Assembly (NCBI RefSeq): GCF_000003815.2
Contig: NC_049994.1
Location: 2,467,502-2,529,501, forward strand
Source: Branchiostoma floridae
Taxonomy: Eukaryota > Chordata > Leptocardii > Amphioxiformes > Branchiostomatidae
Length of the DNA: 62,000 bases
Direction: 5' to 3'
A program made the translations under genes and the position numbers. A model generated the notes under the pieces. The model was not told the DNA's origin. It saw nothing but the letters and a program-made list of their open reading frames with translations, and made no database searches. Below are positions 45,518 through 57,151 of this stretch, piece by piece; within the stretch, counting starts at the first letter, position 1, and the number at the start of each line of letters is the position of its first letter.

Positions 45518-46023
45518 GTCTAAAATACTGCGAAAATAAAGAAAGAATTACAAAAGTCATCTAATATCCATAAAGAAAGTAAATAGTGTTACTTGACAAG
45601 GACATTCAATTTGAACTTGACACTATCCAGATTAGGGGGTGAGCTAAAAGTATCCGTGCCAGCTTTGGAATGCAAAAAAGAATAAAAATCCCAGTCTGGA
45701 CAGGACTAATGTAATGCATTGCAACTTACCCAACAACAATTTTGGCACGCTCATAGTAAACTAAACTGTTGATTTACCATCACTCAAGAACACCGCAGTT
45801 AACAAAATCACATGTAAGTCTTACATCAGCTAGAATCCTTTGTACAAAAAAAAAAATGGAAGAAAAATCATGCAGGCACCAGAAACACACAAAGATGAGG
45901 CGATATATAATTCTTAATCCCCCACAAAGCGTTTCATTCAATTGTAGGTATGCGATATAGACACACAGTTTCGGCCCAATAATTTTTGAATACTTTGCTT
46001 TTCCTAGAAATCTTGAACTTTGT
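45518..46023 (-). other. 5' intron of zinc-finger gene 1, ending at the transposon
   Basis: The 5' side of the gene's coding exon is an intron (acceptor ttattttcgcag). A 'cactatccagattagggggtgagc' fragment at 45622 resembles the TTAA-family end. The last nine bases (46015-46023, GAACTTTGT) are the left target duplication of the element that follows. Confidence 0.6.
46015..46023. other. Target-site duplication, left (GAACTTTGT)
   Basis: Nine bases identical to 55853-55861 directly outside the terminal repeats. The bases beyond them differ, so the duplication is exactly nine. Confidence 0.95.
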
Positions 46024-46118
46024 TAGCCTGAGTATCATCCTCCGTAGTAACCGCTGGCTCACGACTTTCGCTTGCTAACCACGGAGTCTGACCTTGCGCG
46101 TATTCCTGACGGTTGGAA
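46024..46118 (+). repeat. Left terminal inverted repeat (95 bp)
   Basis: Starts TAGCCTGAGTATCATCC and ends GACGGTTGGAA. It differs from the right repeat at one base (ACCACGGAG against ACCACTGAG). The helicase ATG is only 101 bp inside, so the repeat likely holds or adjoins its promoter. Confidence 0.97.
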
Positions 46119-46219
46119 TCCAGATATTCGTTCAGAAACTGAAAGCGCCGCTGATTGGCCCCGTTTTTCTAAGCCCCTCCCTAAGCCCCCTTACCCGAAG
46201 GCTTTCCATCATCATCAAC

Positions 46220-48916
46220 ATGGCCGACGCGGAAGCGGACGCTCGGGCCCGCTCGATCGACGAAGCAATTTCGTCCGTTCTCACCGAAGTCGAAGGGATT
46301 TCGGAGCTTAAACGCGAACAGAGAGATGCGTTGAAAGCTTTCGTTGGTGGGGAGGACGTTTTGGCTTTGTTACCAACCGGGTTCGGAAAGAGTCTCATTT
46401 ATCAACTCGTGCCGGGCGTGTGCAAAAAGCTGGCGGAGACGGAGGGTAGTTCATTGTTCCACGGCGTGGACAAACCGATCGTAATTGTTGTGAGCCCGCT
46501 GGTTGCATTAATGGAAGACCAAGTGAAAGAGGCCCCAAAATTTGGTGTTTTAGCCTCGCAGCTGGGGAAGAACAACGAGGAGATTTTGCAGGGAAATGTC
46601 GAGTTGGTTTTCGGCAGCCCGGAGAGCTGGCTCCTGAACGACAAGTGGAGAGACATGCTGGCGTCTCCCGTCTACAGAAAGAATCTCGTGGGCATTGTTG
46701 TTGATGAAGTCCATGTGACGTACAAATGGTACATTGTTCTCCTTGCCATTGTCATTATTATCCTTTCATCTCTACAAGGCTTAGGAATTGAGGCTAATTT
46801 AAGACAATTGTAAATTCCATCTGGTGTTGAAACGTTGTAGAAACGTTGTGAGTACTGTTTTTAAAAATGTAATAATTTATAATCCTTTACCTGCTCTTGT
46901 GCGTTTGTAAACATCAGTATAAATTCTAAAACTGGCCGGTATTGAATGATTTGATATACACAAGTCCAAGTAGAAATTAAAATAATAAAATTTTCTGACA
47001 ATGTATTTAAAGATGAATGTTGCTTTACATTGGGGATTGTAAGTTATGTAACGTCATGTGCAATCTACCGCTTGTGATCAATTTGTTATATTTTCAATTT
47101 GTCAATCTAATCTTCGTTTGTTGTTGTTTTTCACTTGAAGGGGGCAGAATAAGAAGAAGAAGCGTGGTCCTGCCTTTCGGGAAAGCTTCAGTCGTCTGGG
47201 TGAACTTAGATCACTTGTCAAAGAAGGTAAGACTTCACACTACCTATTTAATTTAAAACAGACATCTGTTGTCTATAGAGCTGTGTATGGAAAAAAGAAA
47301 AAGAAAAGACACAGAACACCATGTGAGGGACCCATTTCAAAAAGCATAGATCTTTTTTTTCCAAGTAAGAGGTAAACAATATTTACTACTGGTATTCAGT
47401 AACACTGTAATATATCAGGGTTCGTACAGTTATACCTTTACCAGTGTACAAATATTACAGAATGAAAATTCATCTTACAAATACATTTATTAAATGGATA
47501 ACTTTATTTACATTGTATAAACTAGTATAAACGCACCATTGCTGTCCGGCATGTACAGATGTAGACACATGTTTGACCTGCATGACACTGGTACAATTAT
47601 TTAAAATGATTCTGTTACAGAAAGTTTCCACCGTTGATAGATGTTTGTTATTGTTTTACAGATATTCCAATCCTGGCATTGACAGCTACAGCAGACACAC
47701 AATCTAGAGAGAGGGTCATCAGTATGCTGAACATGCATGGGGCAAGGAGAATAAATGTATCCCCAAACAAGGAGAATATTAGAATGGGTGTTGTAAAACT
47801 GCCCAACGATAAGCTGCAATGCCTTGACTGGGTAGTTAAGCTGGTAAGGGATAATGGTGCTGCTGCACCTAAGATAATCATTTATACTCGTTCAATTAGA
47901 ACAGCAGGCAAAGTGCATATATACCTGCTTGCAGAGCTGGGCCCAGATGCCTGGGTCGATAGAGACCCTGACGAAAGAACAGTGAACTGTTTGATTGGAT
48001 TATACCATGGTATCACCAAGCCCAAGTACAGGAAACATGTTGTTTCATCTATGAATGGTAATGGCAACTGCAGAATAGTTATAGCAACTAATGCTCTAGG
48101 TATGGGGATGAATTTCCCAGATGTATCTTGGGTCATTATGTATGGCCCACCAGAGGATTCAGAAGATATACTCCAGCAAATCGGTAGAGCTGGCCGTGGT
48201 GGGTCAGATGTCAATGCAGTTTTGTATTTTCATGGTGTGCAGCTAATAAAAGTTGATAAGGCTGTTAAGGGCTTGGTGACTACAAGTCCAAGTGATGTCT
48301 TCGTAAGGTTTTATATAGCCAGTTCGAAGAAAGCTCTGTCAGTGTGGAACCTGGCCACAGATGCTGTACACACTGTCACAGGACATGCAAATGTGCAGGT
48401 GAAACATGTGGAACACCTTTCCCACCATCTGAATCCTTCCTGAATGTTGTCAAGCTACCAACTAGATTCAGAGATGTAGACCCAGAGGATCGAGATCTGG
48501 TCAGGGAACTATTGCATGAATATCGAGCTTACCTACTTGCTAATACTAAACATGTATATACAAACTATGAAGCCTGTACTGCTTTTAGTGATAAACTGAT
48601 ACAGTCTGTCGTTGACAATTGTACACACATCTTTGACTATGACTACATTGTCACACACCTCCCTGTTTTCTATGGAGAACATGCTAAAGAGATTCTTCGC
48701 ATTATGTATGAGGTGTTTGGGGACATTGAGTATGTTGAGCCATCAGTTTTGGAATCTTTTGAGGAACCAGAACTAGACTATGAAGGATATTTTGATGGGC
48801 CTGATGACTATGACAGTGTTGACGAACATGATGTCAGTTCATTGTATGGCAGTGACTCTGATGTAGACAGCTTATCTGGTGTAGATCCAGACAGTTTCCT
48901 TGATATAGATCTATAG
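46220..48916 (+). CDS. RecQ-like SF2 DNA helicase of the transposon (apparent 1-nt frameshift)
   Basis: Three exons: 46220-46728, 47141-47226 and 47662-48916. Donors are AATG/GTACA and GAAG/GTAAG; acceptors are cttgaag and tttacag. Motifs in order: a Q in LKREQRDAL, Walker A LPTGFGKS (residues 51-58), SPLVALMEDQV, DEVH (162-165) in place of DEAH, an aromatic-loop-like WGQN...AFRESFSRLGELR, LALTATA (203-209), and QQIGRAGRGG (370-379). These are RecQ-family hallmarks for 3'-5' unwinding. At about 48300 the helicase frame fails. The next frame carries RKVLYSQFEES and GHRCCTHCHRTCKC, i.e. the RecQ zinc module. The exon sum is one base short of a multiple of three, so one missing base explains it. 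An acidic C-terminal tail follows. No HRDC domain is seen. Confidence 0.92.
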
Positions 48917-49479
48917 ACAGTTTCTCTGTAATACTCTGTCTTTAGACTCCTTGACAATTTCCTGCTTTAGGAAAATCCATTCTTCATTCATAAACACTGT
49001 GTGTTTCACTGTCATAATTGTTTTCTTTTTCAAGTAGCAAAGTTGTAGACACTATTAAATGACACCAATACTAGGTTGAAAGTTGATCATATCCTTACTA
49101 TGTACAAAGAGAAAGAAAAACAAGGAATTACATGTATAATAAACTGGTGTCATTTTACGTCAATGTCAGTCTGGCTTATTTTCCATTTCCTCAGTGTTCA
49201 ATGATTTGGCTGGAGATGAACATTAACATTAACAACAACCAATACTGTTTCCTTTTTGATATTAAATCATACAATGCAAAAGACCTCTTTGCATTACAAA
49301 CATTGAAAAATGATATATATAGTACAATGAATAACTCTCAGCCATCAAACACAATCATCATGAATAACTGTCAGCCATCTTACACAAATTACATATACTT
49401 ATATAGGCAGGTCTCTTCAACTTTCTGACCTAGTGCCGTCTTTTCAACACACATGGGTGTAGGGACTGTTTGCCCACAC
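48917..49479. other. Intergenic space between convergent transposon genes
   Basis: Non-coding 3' regions. An AATAAA at about 49137 could serve the plus-strand helicase transcript. A short tandem 'aatgaataactctcagccatc' pair occurs near 49327-49383. Confidence 0.6.
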
Positions 49480-52400
49480 TTAGGGGTATTTTCTGTTCCA
49501 AAGCTTCAATTTGGCCTTGATCCACTCCCACATGTTGTCATACTTGATGCGGCCTAGAAGATTTCGGTCGAAGTTTGGGAAAGCAACAAATGCCCTGCCG
49601 GCAGAGAAGTTGAAGAGGTCTGCCTCCCTGATGACTTCCACCAGTGTCAGAATATCTGGGGTTTCTGAGGCACTGTGGTGGTAGCCAGAGGGTCTAGCAA
49701 CTCTCAACTCTCTGTCGGCATTGGCCAGAATCTTTCTCAGGGGCCCCAGAGACCTACTCACCCTGTATGCACTGGCCTCTGTGAGGTTTGCACCCATACC
49801 CTTCAAGAACTTCTTGAGATCGTTGTTACAATGCTCCAAATGCAAGTCGCATGAGATGTTTCTTCCTTTCCCCCCCTTCCCATTGAAGAATCGGTTCCAC
49901 TTTAAGCCGTGTGCTTCTGCTGGTGACAGCACGGCATTGACCTGTACCAGCAGAAGCAAGGTGCTATATGCATATTGTGTGTGGCCATATGCTCTGTAGA
50001 ACATCAACGCTATTCTATAAAGTCGGATCATCCTCTCACCGTCCCCTTCCTTGACGGCATCATGCATGTCCTCGAGGAAGAGCCCAAAGCTAAGCCTTGC
50101 CTCGGTGTGCTCTTTCTTGTGATCACGAGCAGAAGGAGAAGGCTTAGCGGTGGACTCTTCCTCTTGGATGGGCTCACCGAAGTCTAACCCATGCACTTTG
50201 CGTTCATGATTCAGCCTGGCTTTGGGGTAGACGAATGTGCGCTCACACTCAGGCTCCCTGCAGCTTAACTCCTCGATCTGCCGAGGCTGCGCTGCCTGAC
50301 TCACGCCATGGTAGATGTCCATCATGTTGGTCATGTCAGTGTTGATGACGAACTCATCTACCACCTGGCCGACTTTGTCGTTGAGCCAGCGTCGCTGCTC
50401 CAGCTTGTCCTTAGTGATCAGGTCCGGTGGTAAGTCCTTGGGCACATCTACAAAGACAGAATGAAAAAGCACTCATAGCATCAATAATGTTCTTCAACTG
50501 GAATGTAAGCTTTCATGTAGTCCTCTCAAAATCAGTTACACAAGCAATAGATACTGTGATCTATTTACACATTCAAAATCCATCCCCACAACTTAAGAGA
50601 CAACAAATTGTCCCTAAGATCAGTAGCCAAACACCTGAGAGGGTCATAACAAAGCTTCTTATAGCAATGGCCTTGTGAGACAAGTAAGGCTGATGGATGT
50701 GCAAGCACATGCAAGTTGTACACCAATAAAAATGACTGAACTTCAAAAACCTAGCAATGGATTGCAACAATTACTGAAAAGTTATGTCAGTAACATATAA
50801 AGACATATAAGCTGGAAATTGTAATATCGGTGTATGTAATGTAGAAATCTTATTAATTACCTTCCACATTCTCCATTTTGAACACCTTCATCGCCGCCGC
50901 AATGAAGAGGGCAGTCGTGTCTTTCCGGACAAACTCTTGGTAGGCATTGAAGGCATTGTGAGGGCCCTTTTTGGCATTGCTACACTTCACTCTATTCATG
51001 TTGGCGAATAAAGTGCCATGGTCCCGTCCCGACCTCTCACTGCCAAAGGCTTTGAAGTGTATCTGCAAAGGCAATAAACATAAGAACATTAAGCGTGGTG
51101 ATTGGCAGTCCTTCTTGTCCTGTGAAGTACCTTCTATAAGGCCAGTGTTTCACTGACAAAGAAATCAATGGATGGAAGAATTGAGAGAACAATAAGAATC
51201 TGCTTTCTAATTTGAAATGTAAAGCTATTTTGACACAATGGATGTACTGCATGTAGGACAGCAAAATACCTACCCAACATCACAATAATTGTAATGTTGA
51301 AATGATATTGGTGTCTTAGGGTTGCAAATGAAAATGTAATGGGAATAAAATATTATCTATAAAGCTTACCCCGTAGAGAACCCTGCGCGCATGCCAGTCG
51401 TCAAACTTGGCAATCAGCCCCTCCAGCCTGTCTTCAGGGTTCTCTCCATCCCCAAACGCCCACTGCACAGATCTGCTGTTGCCTTCCGTTAACCTGTCGC
51501 CCCCCATGAAGATGCTCTGCATGCCATCTGGTGTTCGTGGGACATACCTGGACACAAAGCAAGTCACAAGCTGATTCCCCAAACTATTACTTGCATACAA
51601 ATACTCTCCCTTGAATACACATATAATAATAAAGGGAATTGTCTATTGAATGATGTTCATTAGTGCTATCACTGACAAATGCCATATAATGCCATGAGTG
51701 TGAGGCTCAGGACAAGCAGATTGAGGACAATGTTTGTGCCATATATGTGCAAACCATGTACTACTAACCACGAGTCCCCTTTTATATCAGTCAGGACCAA
51801 TTTTATGAAAATTGATGTAAGGAAGAGAAAAGTTCAATATCAATGCAATCCACCAAGTAATACATACAACGTTTAATTTAGAAAAAAATGACATTCTTCA
51901 CTATATGGTGGAGGGCTACCAAGTCTGATGGGAGTTTTGCAAGTGCATCTGGACTTGGAAGATGGACCAAACAGCTCATCCCGCAAGACTGAATAACAAC
52001 AGACTAGTTGAAGGTAAGACTTTTTGAAAGCAATATGTTTGCACAAGACTCACTCTGTCTGTATGTGCTGTAGGATGTCCACAAGGTCTGAAGTAACGCT
52101 CTCATTCTTGAAAAGCAGCCCAAGTGGAAACTGAAAAAAAAAAAAATTGTGAGAGTGTGCAGGTGCTAATGCTACATTGAACATACCCAGCATAAGCAAG
52201 TGGCAAAAGGTTATTATAATATATACAGCATCAAAAGATGACATACTATCAATTGTCTAAAAATTAGAATTCATAACTATATAAAAGGTACGTAGCATAT
52301 ATATACAGTAGAGGTCAGGAAGACAAAGCTAATACATGTATATCTAATTACTAATTGCTTAACACATATATGGACAAAAAGTTGACATATATAATTTGCA

Positions 52401-55400
52401 TTTGAACTAATTTGTAAAGAATAGCATAATTGTGTGAGAAAAATTTAAAAAACTGCCAAATTCCACTTATACTTTATGTGGCTCACCTCAGTTGATGGCT
52501 GTGACATTGTCTCAGAATATTGGTGAGGAATGTGATGGATAACTGCAGGTGCGAATGGTTTTAGGGCGGGTATGTGTGTTGTCACCATACGGCTCCCAAT
52601 GATAATTAACTCATTACGAAGATGAGCTTCAATCTCCGGGGTGGGAAGGCAGTCTCCGATCTGAAACAGCGGAAGTGGTTTGATCGGGGCGTTGTTTGGA
52701 AGATGATCTGTTGGGACACGGTCTTGTATACCAATATGGTGTGTCCAGTGAATAGATTCGTTGCCTTTTGTTTCTGATTGGTGATGTGTTGGTTTATAGA
52801 AGTCCAAGTTGTCAACTTGGACACTGTACTTTGGTGGCGGTGGGGGCGATGGTGGGCGGGATGGTGGAGAGGATGGTGGAATGGATGGGGGAGGGCATTC
52901 AGGTTCAATTGGAGCGACCAGGAAGCCAACTGCAAGATCACTGAAATCTTCTGTTGTTATAGTAAAGTTGTGCATCTTCCCATCATCAGCATGTGTCTCC
53001 TTGCTCCCATCTTCAGCATGTGTCTCCATCTTCCCATCTTCAGCATGTGTTTCCACCTTCCCATCTTCAGTATGTGTTTCCTTGCTCCCATCTTCAGCAT
53101 GTGTCTCCATCTTCCCATCTTCAGCATGTGTTTCCACCTTCCCATCTTCAGCATGTGTTTCCACCTTCCCATCTTCAGTATGTGTTTCCTTGCTCCCATC
53201 TTCAGCATGTGTCTCCATCTTCCCATCTTCAGCATGTGTTTCCACCTTCCCATCTTCAGCATGTGTTTCCACCTTCCCATCTTCAGTATGTGTTTCCTTG
53301 CTCCCATCTTCAGCATGTGTCTCCATCTCCCCGTCTTCAGCATGTGTCTCCATCTCCCCGTCTTCAGCATGTGTCTCCATCTCCCCGTCTTCAGCATGTG
53401 TCTCCATCTCCCCGTCTTCAGCATGTGTCTCCATCTCCCCGTCTTCAGCATGTGTCTCCATCTCCCCGTCTTCAGCATGTGTCTCCTTGCTCCCATCTTC
53501 AGCATGTTTCTTCATCTTTTGTACTGCATATGCTTCCAACTTCTCCTTCATCACATGTAAATCATGTCCACATGTGCTAGCCAACTCCTTCTGCTTCAAT
53601 CGCCCATTCTCCTGTGCTGTCGAGATGCCGAATTGGCACAGTCGTTTGAAGACTGATGTTTTGGCACCTCCATGTTGGAGAACTGTGTTTATGTAATGTG
53701 AAAAGGCAGAAAGCTGGTTGTTACGGCCACGTATGGCGACTGAAGCGCTGGCACATATGTGGTTTCTGGAGTCTTCGGTTACTGTACTGAGGATGGAGTG
53801 AAAGAAAGGTGATAATCGTTTCAGATCTGACTGGAATGTGTTGAGTGAGAAGTTTACAAGGTCCTGTGCACTGGTTTTTCTTAGAATGAAGTTGCTCTTG
53901 ATGGCTGTTAGGTTTGCGCACTCCTGTTCCAAAAGGTTGAGTGACTGCGCCTTTATCTGTTCTGCTAACTCCTCACATGTGAACATGACCCGTGCTGCTG
54001 TCTTGAATTCGCCCCTTGCGATGTTTTCCACGATGCTTGCAATTACCGGGTCTTTGCATGCAATGTTGGCAGGTCTGTCCACTCTTGAACGATAGGTCAC
54101 AGTAACCTGAAAGAATACATAGTGCAAAAGGTCAGCAAATAGATAAACAAACAACAGATCACATCTTAATGTAAACTAGTAAATTAAATCCAGAAAACAC
54201 AGCATCATACATATTCCACAATTGATGGAATGTTTTCATTTCAAATACTCATACTTTGGTGATAAAGGGCACATATGTCTCTAATAAATACAAAATACTG
54301 CTCTACATGCACACAAGTAATGTCAATAGATTGACAAGAATTTTTAAAAAAGTAGCATAGATAAAAGCCAACATGGACAACAAAAATGAGAAGTACAAGT
54401 CAAGATGAAAACCTAAATTGGACACAAAAAGATTCACATGACCTTTACTATATTTCCCAAATGTTGTCCCCCCCTCAAAAATATATGAAGATGACTCTGG
54501 TATCTTCAAAACATTTTATGAGGTTTCTGATAAATTCTATTTGAACAGAATAACTAGAATATCAATATGTCCACGCATATGTCATGGACACAACGAAAAT
54601 GACAAGTACATGATAACAGTGTTCTTAGAACTCTCCTACTAGACACCAAACTTTTGTGACCTTTACTGCATTTAAAATGCGGCCAACACCAAAATATGGA
54701 AAGAAGAATCAGCACTTTTTATGCGATCTCTCCAAATTTATGTTTGAACGCAAAGACTACAATTATACAATATGATGAACATGTGAACTTGCCGTGTTTA
54801 TTTCTATTGTACAGATCTGGGGAGGGGGGCGAAATTCAAAACAATTTCGATGGCCCACCAGATGGGGTGAAAATGGTCAGTAATTCACATTTTCGCAGTT
54901 TTTTTTCTGTATACAGCACATATATATAACCAGAATAAAAAAAGAATGGAAAACCCTTACTTTGGTTTCACTTGTTCTTTGAGGAGCCGCTTTTGGCGGT
55001 GCCTTGGAGGTCGCTCCCAGCCTTTTCTTCACAGCCCTCGGAGTTTTAGAGGGGGTCGGCTCTCTCATCCGCTTTTGCACGTTTCTCGGCGGTGTTTGCT
55101 GGGGATCCGTGCGCGTTGGCTGCGTCTCTTTCTCCCGCTCAACCAGATCTTTCCACTTTTGAAAAGTTTTGAGGCCTTCTTCCATGCGCGCCAAATCTCT
55201 TTTGCACAGCTGGCACAACCTCTCGGAGACATCTTTCCTTCTCTGCAAAACGATGCCAACAGCAGCAAGCCGGTCAGAGATGAGCCTTTTGTCTGCCTCT
55301 TTTGAATTCGGATCCGGCGGGTCGAAAATCTTTCTGTAACCCTTCAGCTGCCCATGCACGCGAAGATTCTTACCACACTTCCTGCAACAATCTTCAAAGT

Positions 55401-55446
55401 TGGGAGGGCGAGGGACTTTCGGCGAACGCGATGTACACGTCGCCAT
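49480..55446 (-). CDS. Putative transposase: DUF6589-like, six exons, 1,176 aa
   Basis: Exons (minus): 55446-54961, 54106-52487, 52130-52054, 51547-51370, 51062-50861, 50447-49480. All have GT/AG ends, and their summed length is an exact codon multiple ending in TAA. The parts run in order. A paired CxxC module (C21, C24, C78, C81) resembles a ZAD-type zinc fold. Basic and helical regions follow, then the 9-residue repeat at 363-540 and a Pro-rich stretch. Next come GGDRLT (743-748) and FDDWHA (776-781). A C2H2 finger (C917, C922, H935, H940) and DLHLEHCN (1055-1062) follow. The GDxLT, DWHA and DLxxEH signatures are what I recall for DUF6589 proteins. I infer D745, D778 and E1059 as an RNase H-like DDE triad. 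This is unproven. Confidence 0.85.
52973..53506 (-). repeat. 27-bp coding minisatellite, about 20 units
   Basis: Each unit encodes HAEDGxxET (xx = EM, SK, KV or KM). EM units form a run of six and the rest form a three-to-four-unit higher-order pattern. Unit length is a multiple of three, so copy-number change keeps the transposase frame. All other frames are also open here, which produces spurious long open frames. Confidence 0.95.
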
Positions 55447-55757
55447 CTCTCTGCCGTCTTTGTGGGAATTTTCTCCCCATACCACACTGTTCTTCGTAAC
55501 GGGTAGGTGCTAAGAACTGTTGCCATGGCGATTCTCCGAGAATTGGTCCCAAACAGGGCAATAGAAGACACATTGCAACGAGAAATGGTGGTACACACAT
55601 CCATGTGAAAATTTCGCGCGGAGACCTGCCGACGTAAACAACTAGGTCACGTGAAAAATGGGGCCGCGTTATTGGACCGTTGGTCTTTCGGGTCATCCAA
55701 TCAAATGAGGCCCCGCCCAGCGCGCGCAGCTTGAATTCTCTCATTACGTGATTTAAT

Positions 55758-55852
55758 TTCCAACCGTCAGGAATACGCGCAAGGTCAGACTCAGTGGTTA
55801 GCAAGCGAAAGTCGTGAGCCAGCGGTTACTACGGAGGATGATACTCAGGCTA
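55758..55852 (-). repeat. Right terminal inverted repeat (95 bp)
   Basis: Complement of the left repeat, with the single mismatch. Its inner end lies 311 bp from the ATG of the minus-strand gene. The interval between is CpG-rich (GGCGCGCGC) and probably serves as promoter. Confidence 0.97.
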
Positions 55853-55861
55853 GAACTTTGT
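55853..55861. other. Target-site duplication, right (GAACTTTGT)
   Basis: Matches 46015-46023. Together they define the insertion site inside the 5' region of zinc-finger gene 1. Confidence 0.95.
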
Positions 55862-56242
55862 TGGCTAGTGCTGGGATACATATTGGGATAAGATATGTTA
55901 GTGATATTCATTCCATTTCCAGATAGAGAATTATGCATCTGTAGAACACCTTCCGACCTTTCTGCTGTAATCAATTCAAATTTTACGAACACTGTTATTT
56001 TACCAGTAGATTTAAAGAAACTGAAAAAAACAAAACAAAAAGTAGATGATACATTTTTTTTTTTTTTTTTTTTTTTTTTTTGTTTGTTCTCGACGACTTG
56101 ATAGAATGGCACGACATCCAAAACATCATCCCCGGCCCCCTCCCCCGCCTAGTTCAAAGGTCACGTCCGGATGTTTCAACGTGTCCCAAGACAAACCTTT
56201 CCATACCCTCTAAATCTCCCCTGCTGCATGGCATAATGAGGT

Positions 56243-56600
56243 CATGACGGGGAAAGTTTGGTTTTGCCCCCCTCCCCATTCATTTCTACCATATCCATAT
56301 CCTAAAAAAGCCCATAGATTATGATCTTTCCGTGTTTTTCTTCTGCAGAAATTAACTCTATCAAATACACTCCGCATGACAAAACTTTGTTGTTCGCTAT
56401 TGAGTATTACCTGCAGACTATGGTGATGTTTTCCGCTCACTTCTCTTGGCGTAACCCTGGATTCAGACTGCTTCGAATTCGTTCCTGCGTCTTCCCGTGG
56501 GGTCAAAGGTGAAGAGTTGTGGGTCAAAGGTGAATATGTTCTCCTGATCTCCCAGAGTCTAGTGATTCCTGTCGACACGTTAGCAGGAAGTCTTGTTAAT
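56243..56600 (-). promoter_or_regulatory. Upstream/5' UTR exon region of zinc-finger gene 1, paralogous to 60888-61215
   Basis: Shared phrases with 60888-61215 include 'gtttggttttgcccccctcccc', 'ttcatttctaccatat', 'ggtcaaaggtgaa' and 'gttctcctgat.tcccaga'. On the minus strand both have a donor-like CAG/GT (CTGCAG/GTAATA here) at the same place, suggesting a non-coding first exon. The 9.8-kb transposon separates this exon from the coding exon. Confidence 0.55.
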
Positions 56601-57151
56601 TAATTAAATTAGCGTTTCCATTTGTAATTAGAAAATATTGAAATAGAATCGCAGATCACAACTTTTTACGGTAAAAGAAAGAGGAAATTCTATTATACCG
56701 TAAATGGGCTTAACACACAAGTCTCCAGTTTCTGACTTGTCCGGATGGTTTCTGAATGATTGGCAATATTTGCTTCAAATGCAGTTTTATTTACTCCGTG
56801 GAACAAAACAAAACAAAAACTGCACCAAAATTATGTGTATCTCACTAGATATAGTTTGCAGTTGCTTTCTGAGGATTGACAGATAATTGTATAATGAGTA
56901 ACACTTAGTTGTCTTAAAAGGAAACATGTTAGTTAAAAAGTAGGCATTAAGACTACGATACAGTTAGTAAATATTACAATAAACAGGTCAGCAAAATAAT
57001 TCGATAATTTGAGTGGACTAAAGTTTCCTTCTTAGAATAAGAATAGGCGTTTTCAGAAAATAATTATCCAGATTCAAATCGTTTGCACTTCCCTCAGACT
57101 GGTCTTGGAGGTTAGTTAACAAAACAATTGTTGCAAAAATCATTTATACAG

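Larger units (their letters stand above)
46024..55852. mobile_element. 9.8-kb candidate autonomous DNA transposon with RecQ-like helicase and DUF6589-like gene
   Basis: The element is bounded by 95-bp inverted repeats (46024-46118 and 55758-55852) with one mismatch. GAACTTTGT, a 9-bp duplication (46015-46023 and 55853-55861), flanks it. Two genes run towards each other from near the ends: a RecQ-like helicase (plus, 46220-48916) and a six-exon putative transposase (minus, 55446-49480). The near-identity of the ends suggests recent insertion. Helicases occur in a few eukaryotic cut-and-paste groups (I recall Academ), but Academ is described with 3-4 bp duplications. Nine bases is more like Mutator or Merlin. 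I therefore do not assign a superfamily. Confidence 0.92.

Noticed and set aside
52778-53696. Long plus-strand open frames (up to ~295 codons) with Cys/Ser/Pro or HLQHV repeats
   Set aside because: They are antisense readings of the 27-bp minisatellite in the transposase exon; a repeat with unit divisible by three opens every frame.
46024-55852. A Helitron or Maverick/Polinton identity for the large element
   Set aside because: Long inverted ends and a 9-bp duplication exclude a Helitron, and the helicase is RecQ-like and not a Rep/PIF1 fusion. No polymerase B, integrase, capsid or ATPase genes of a Maverick are present, and its 6-bp duplication does not match.
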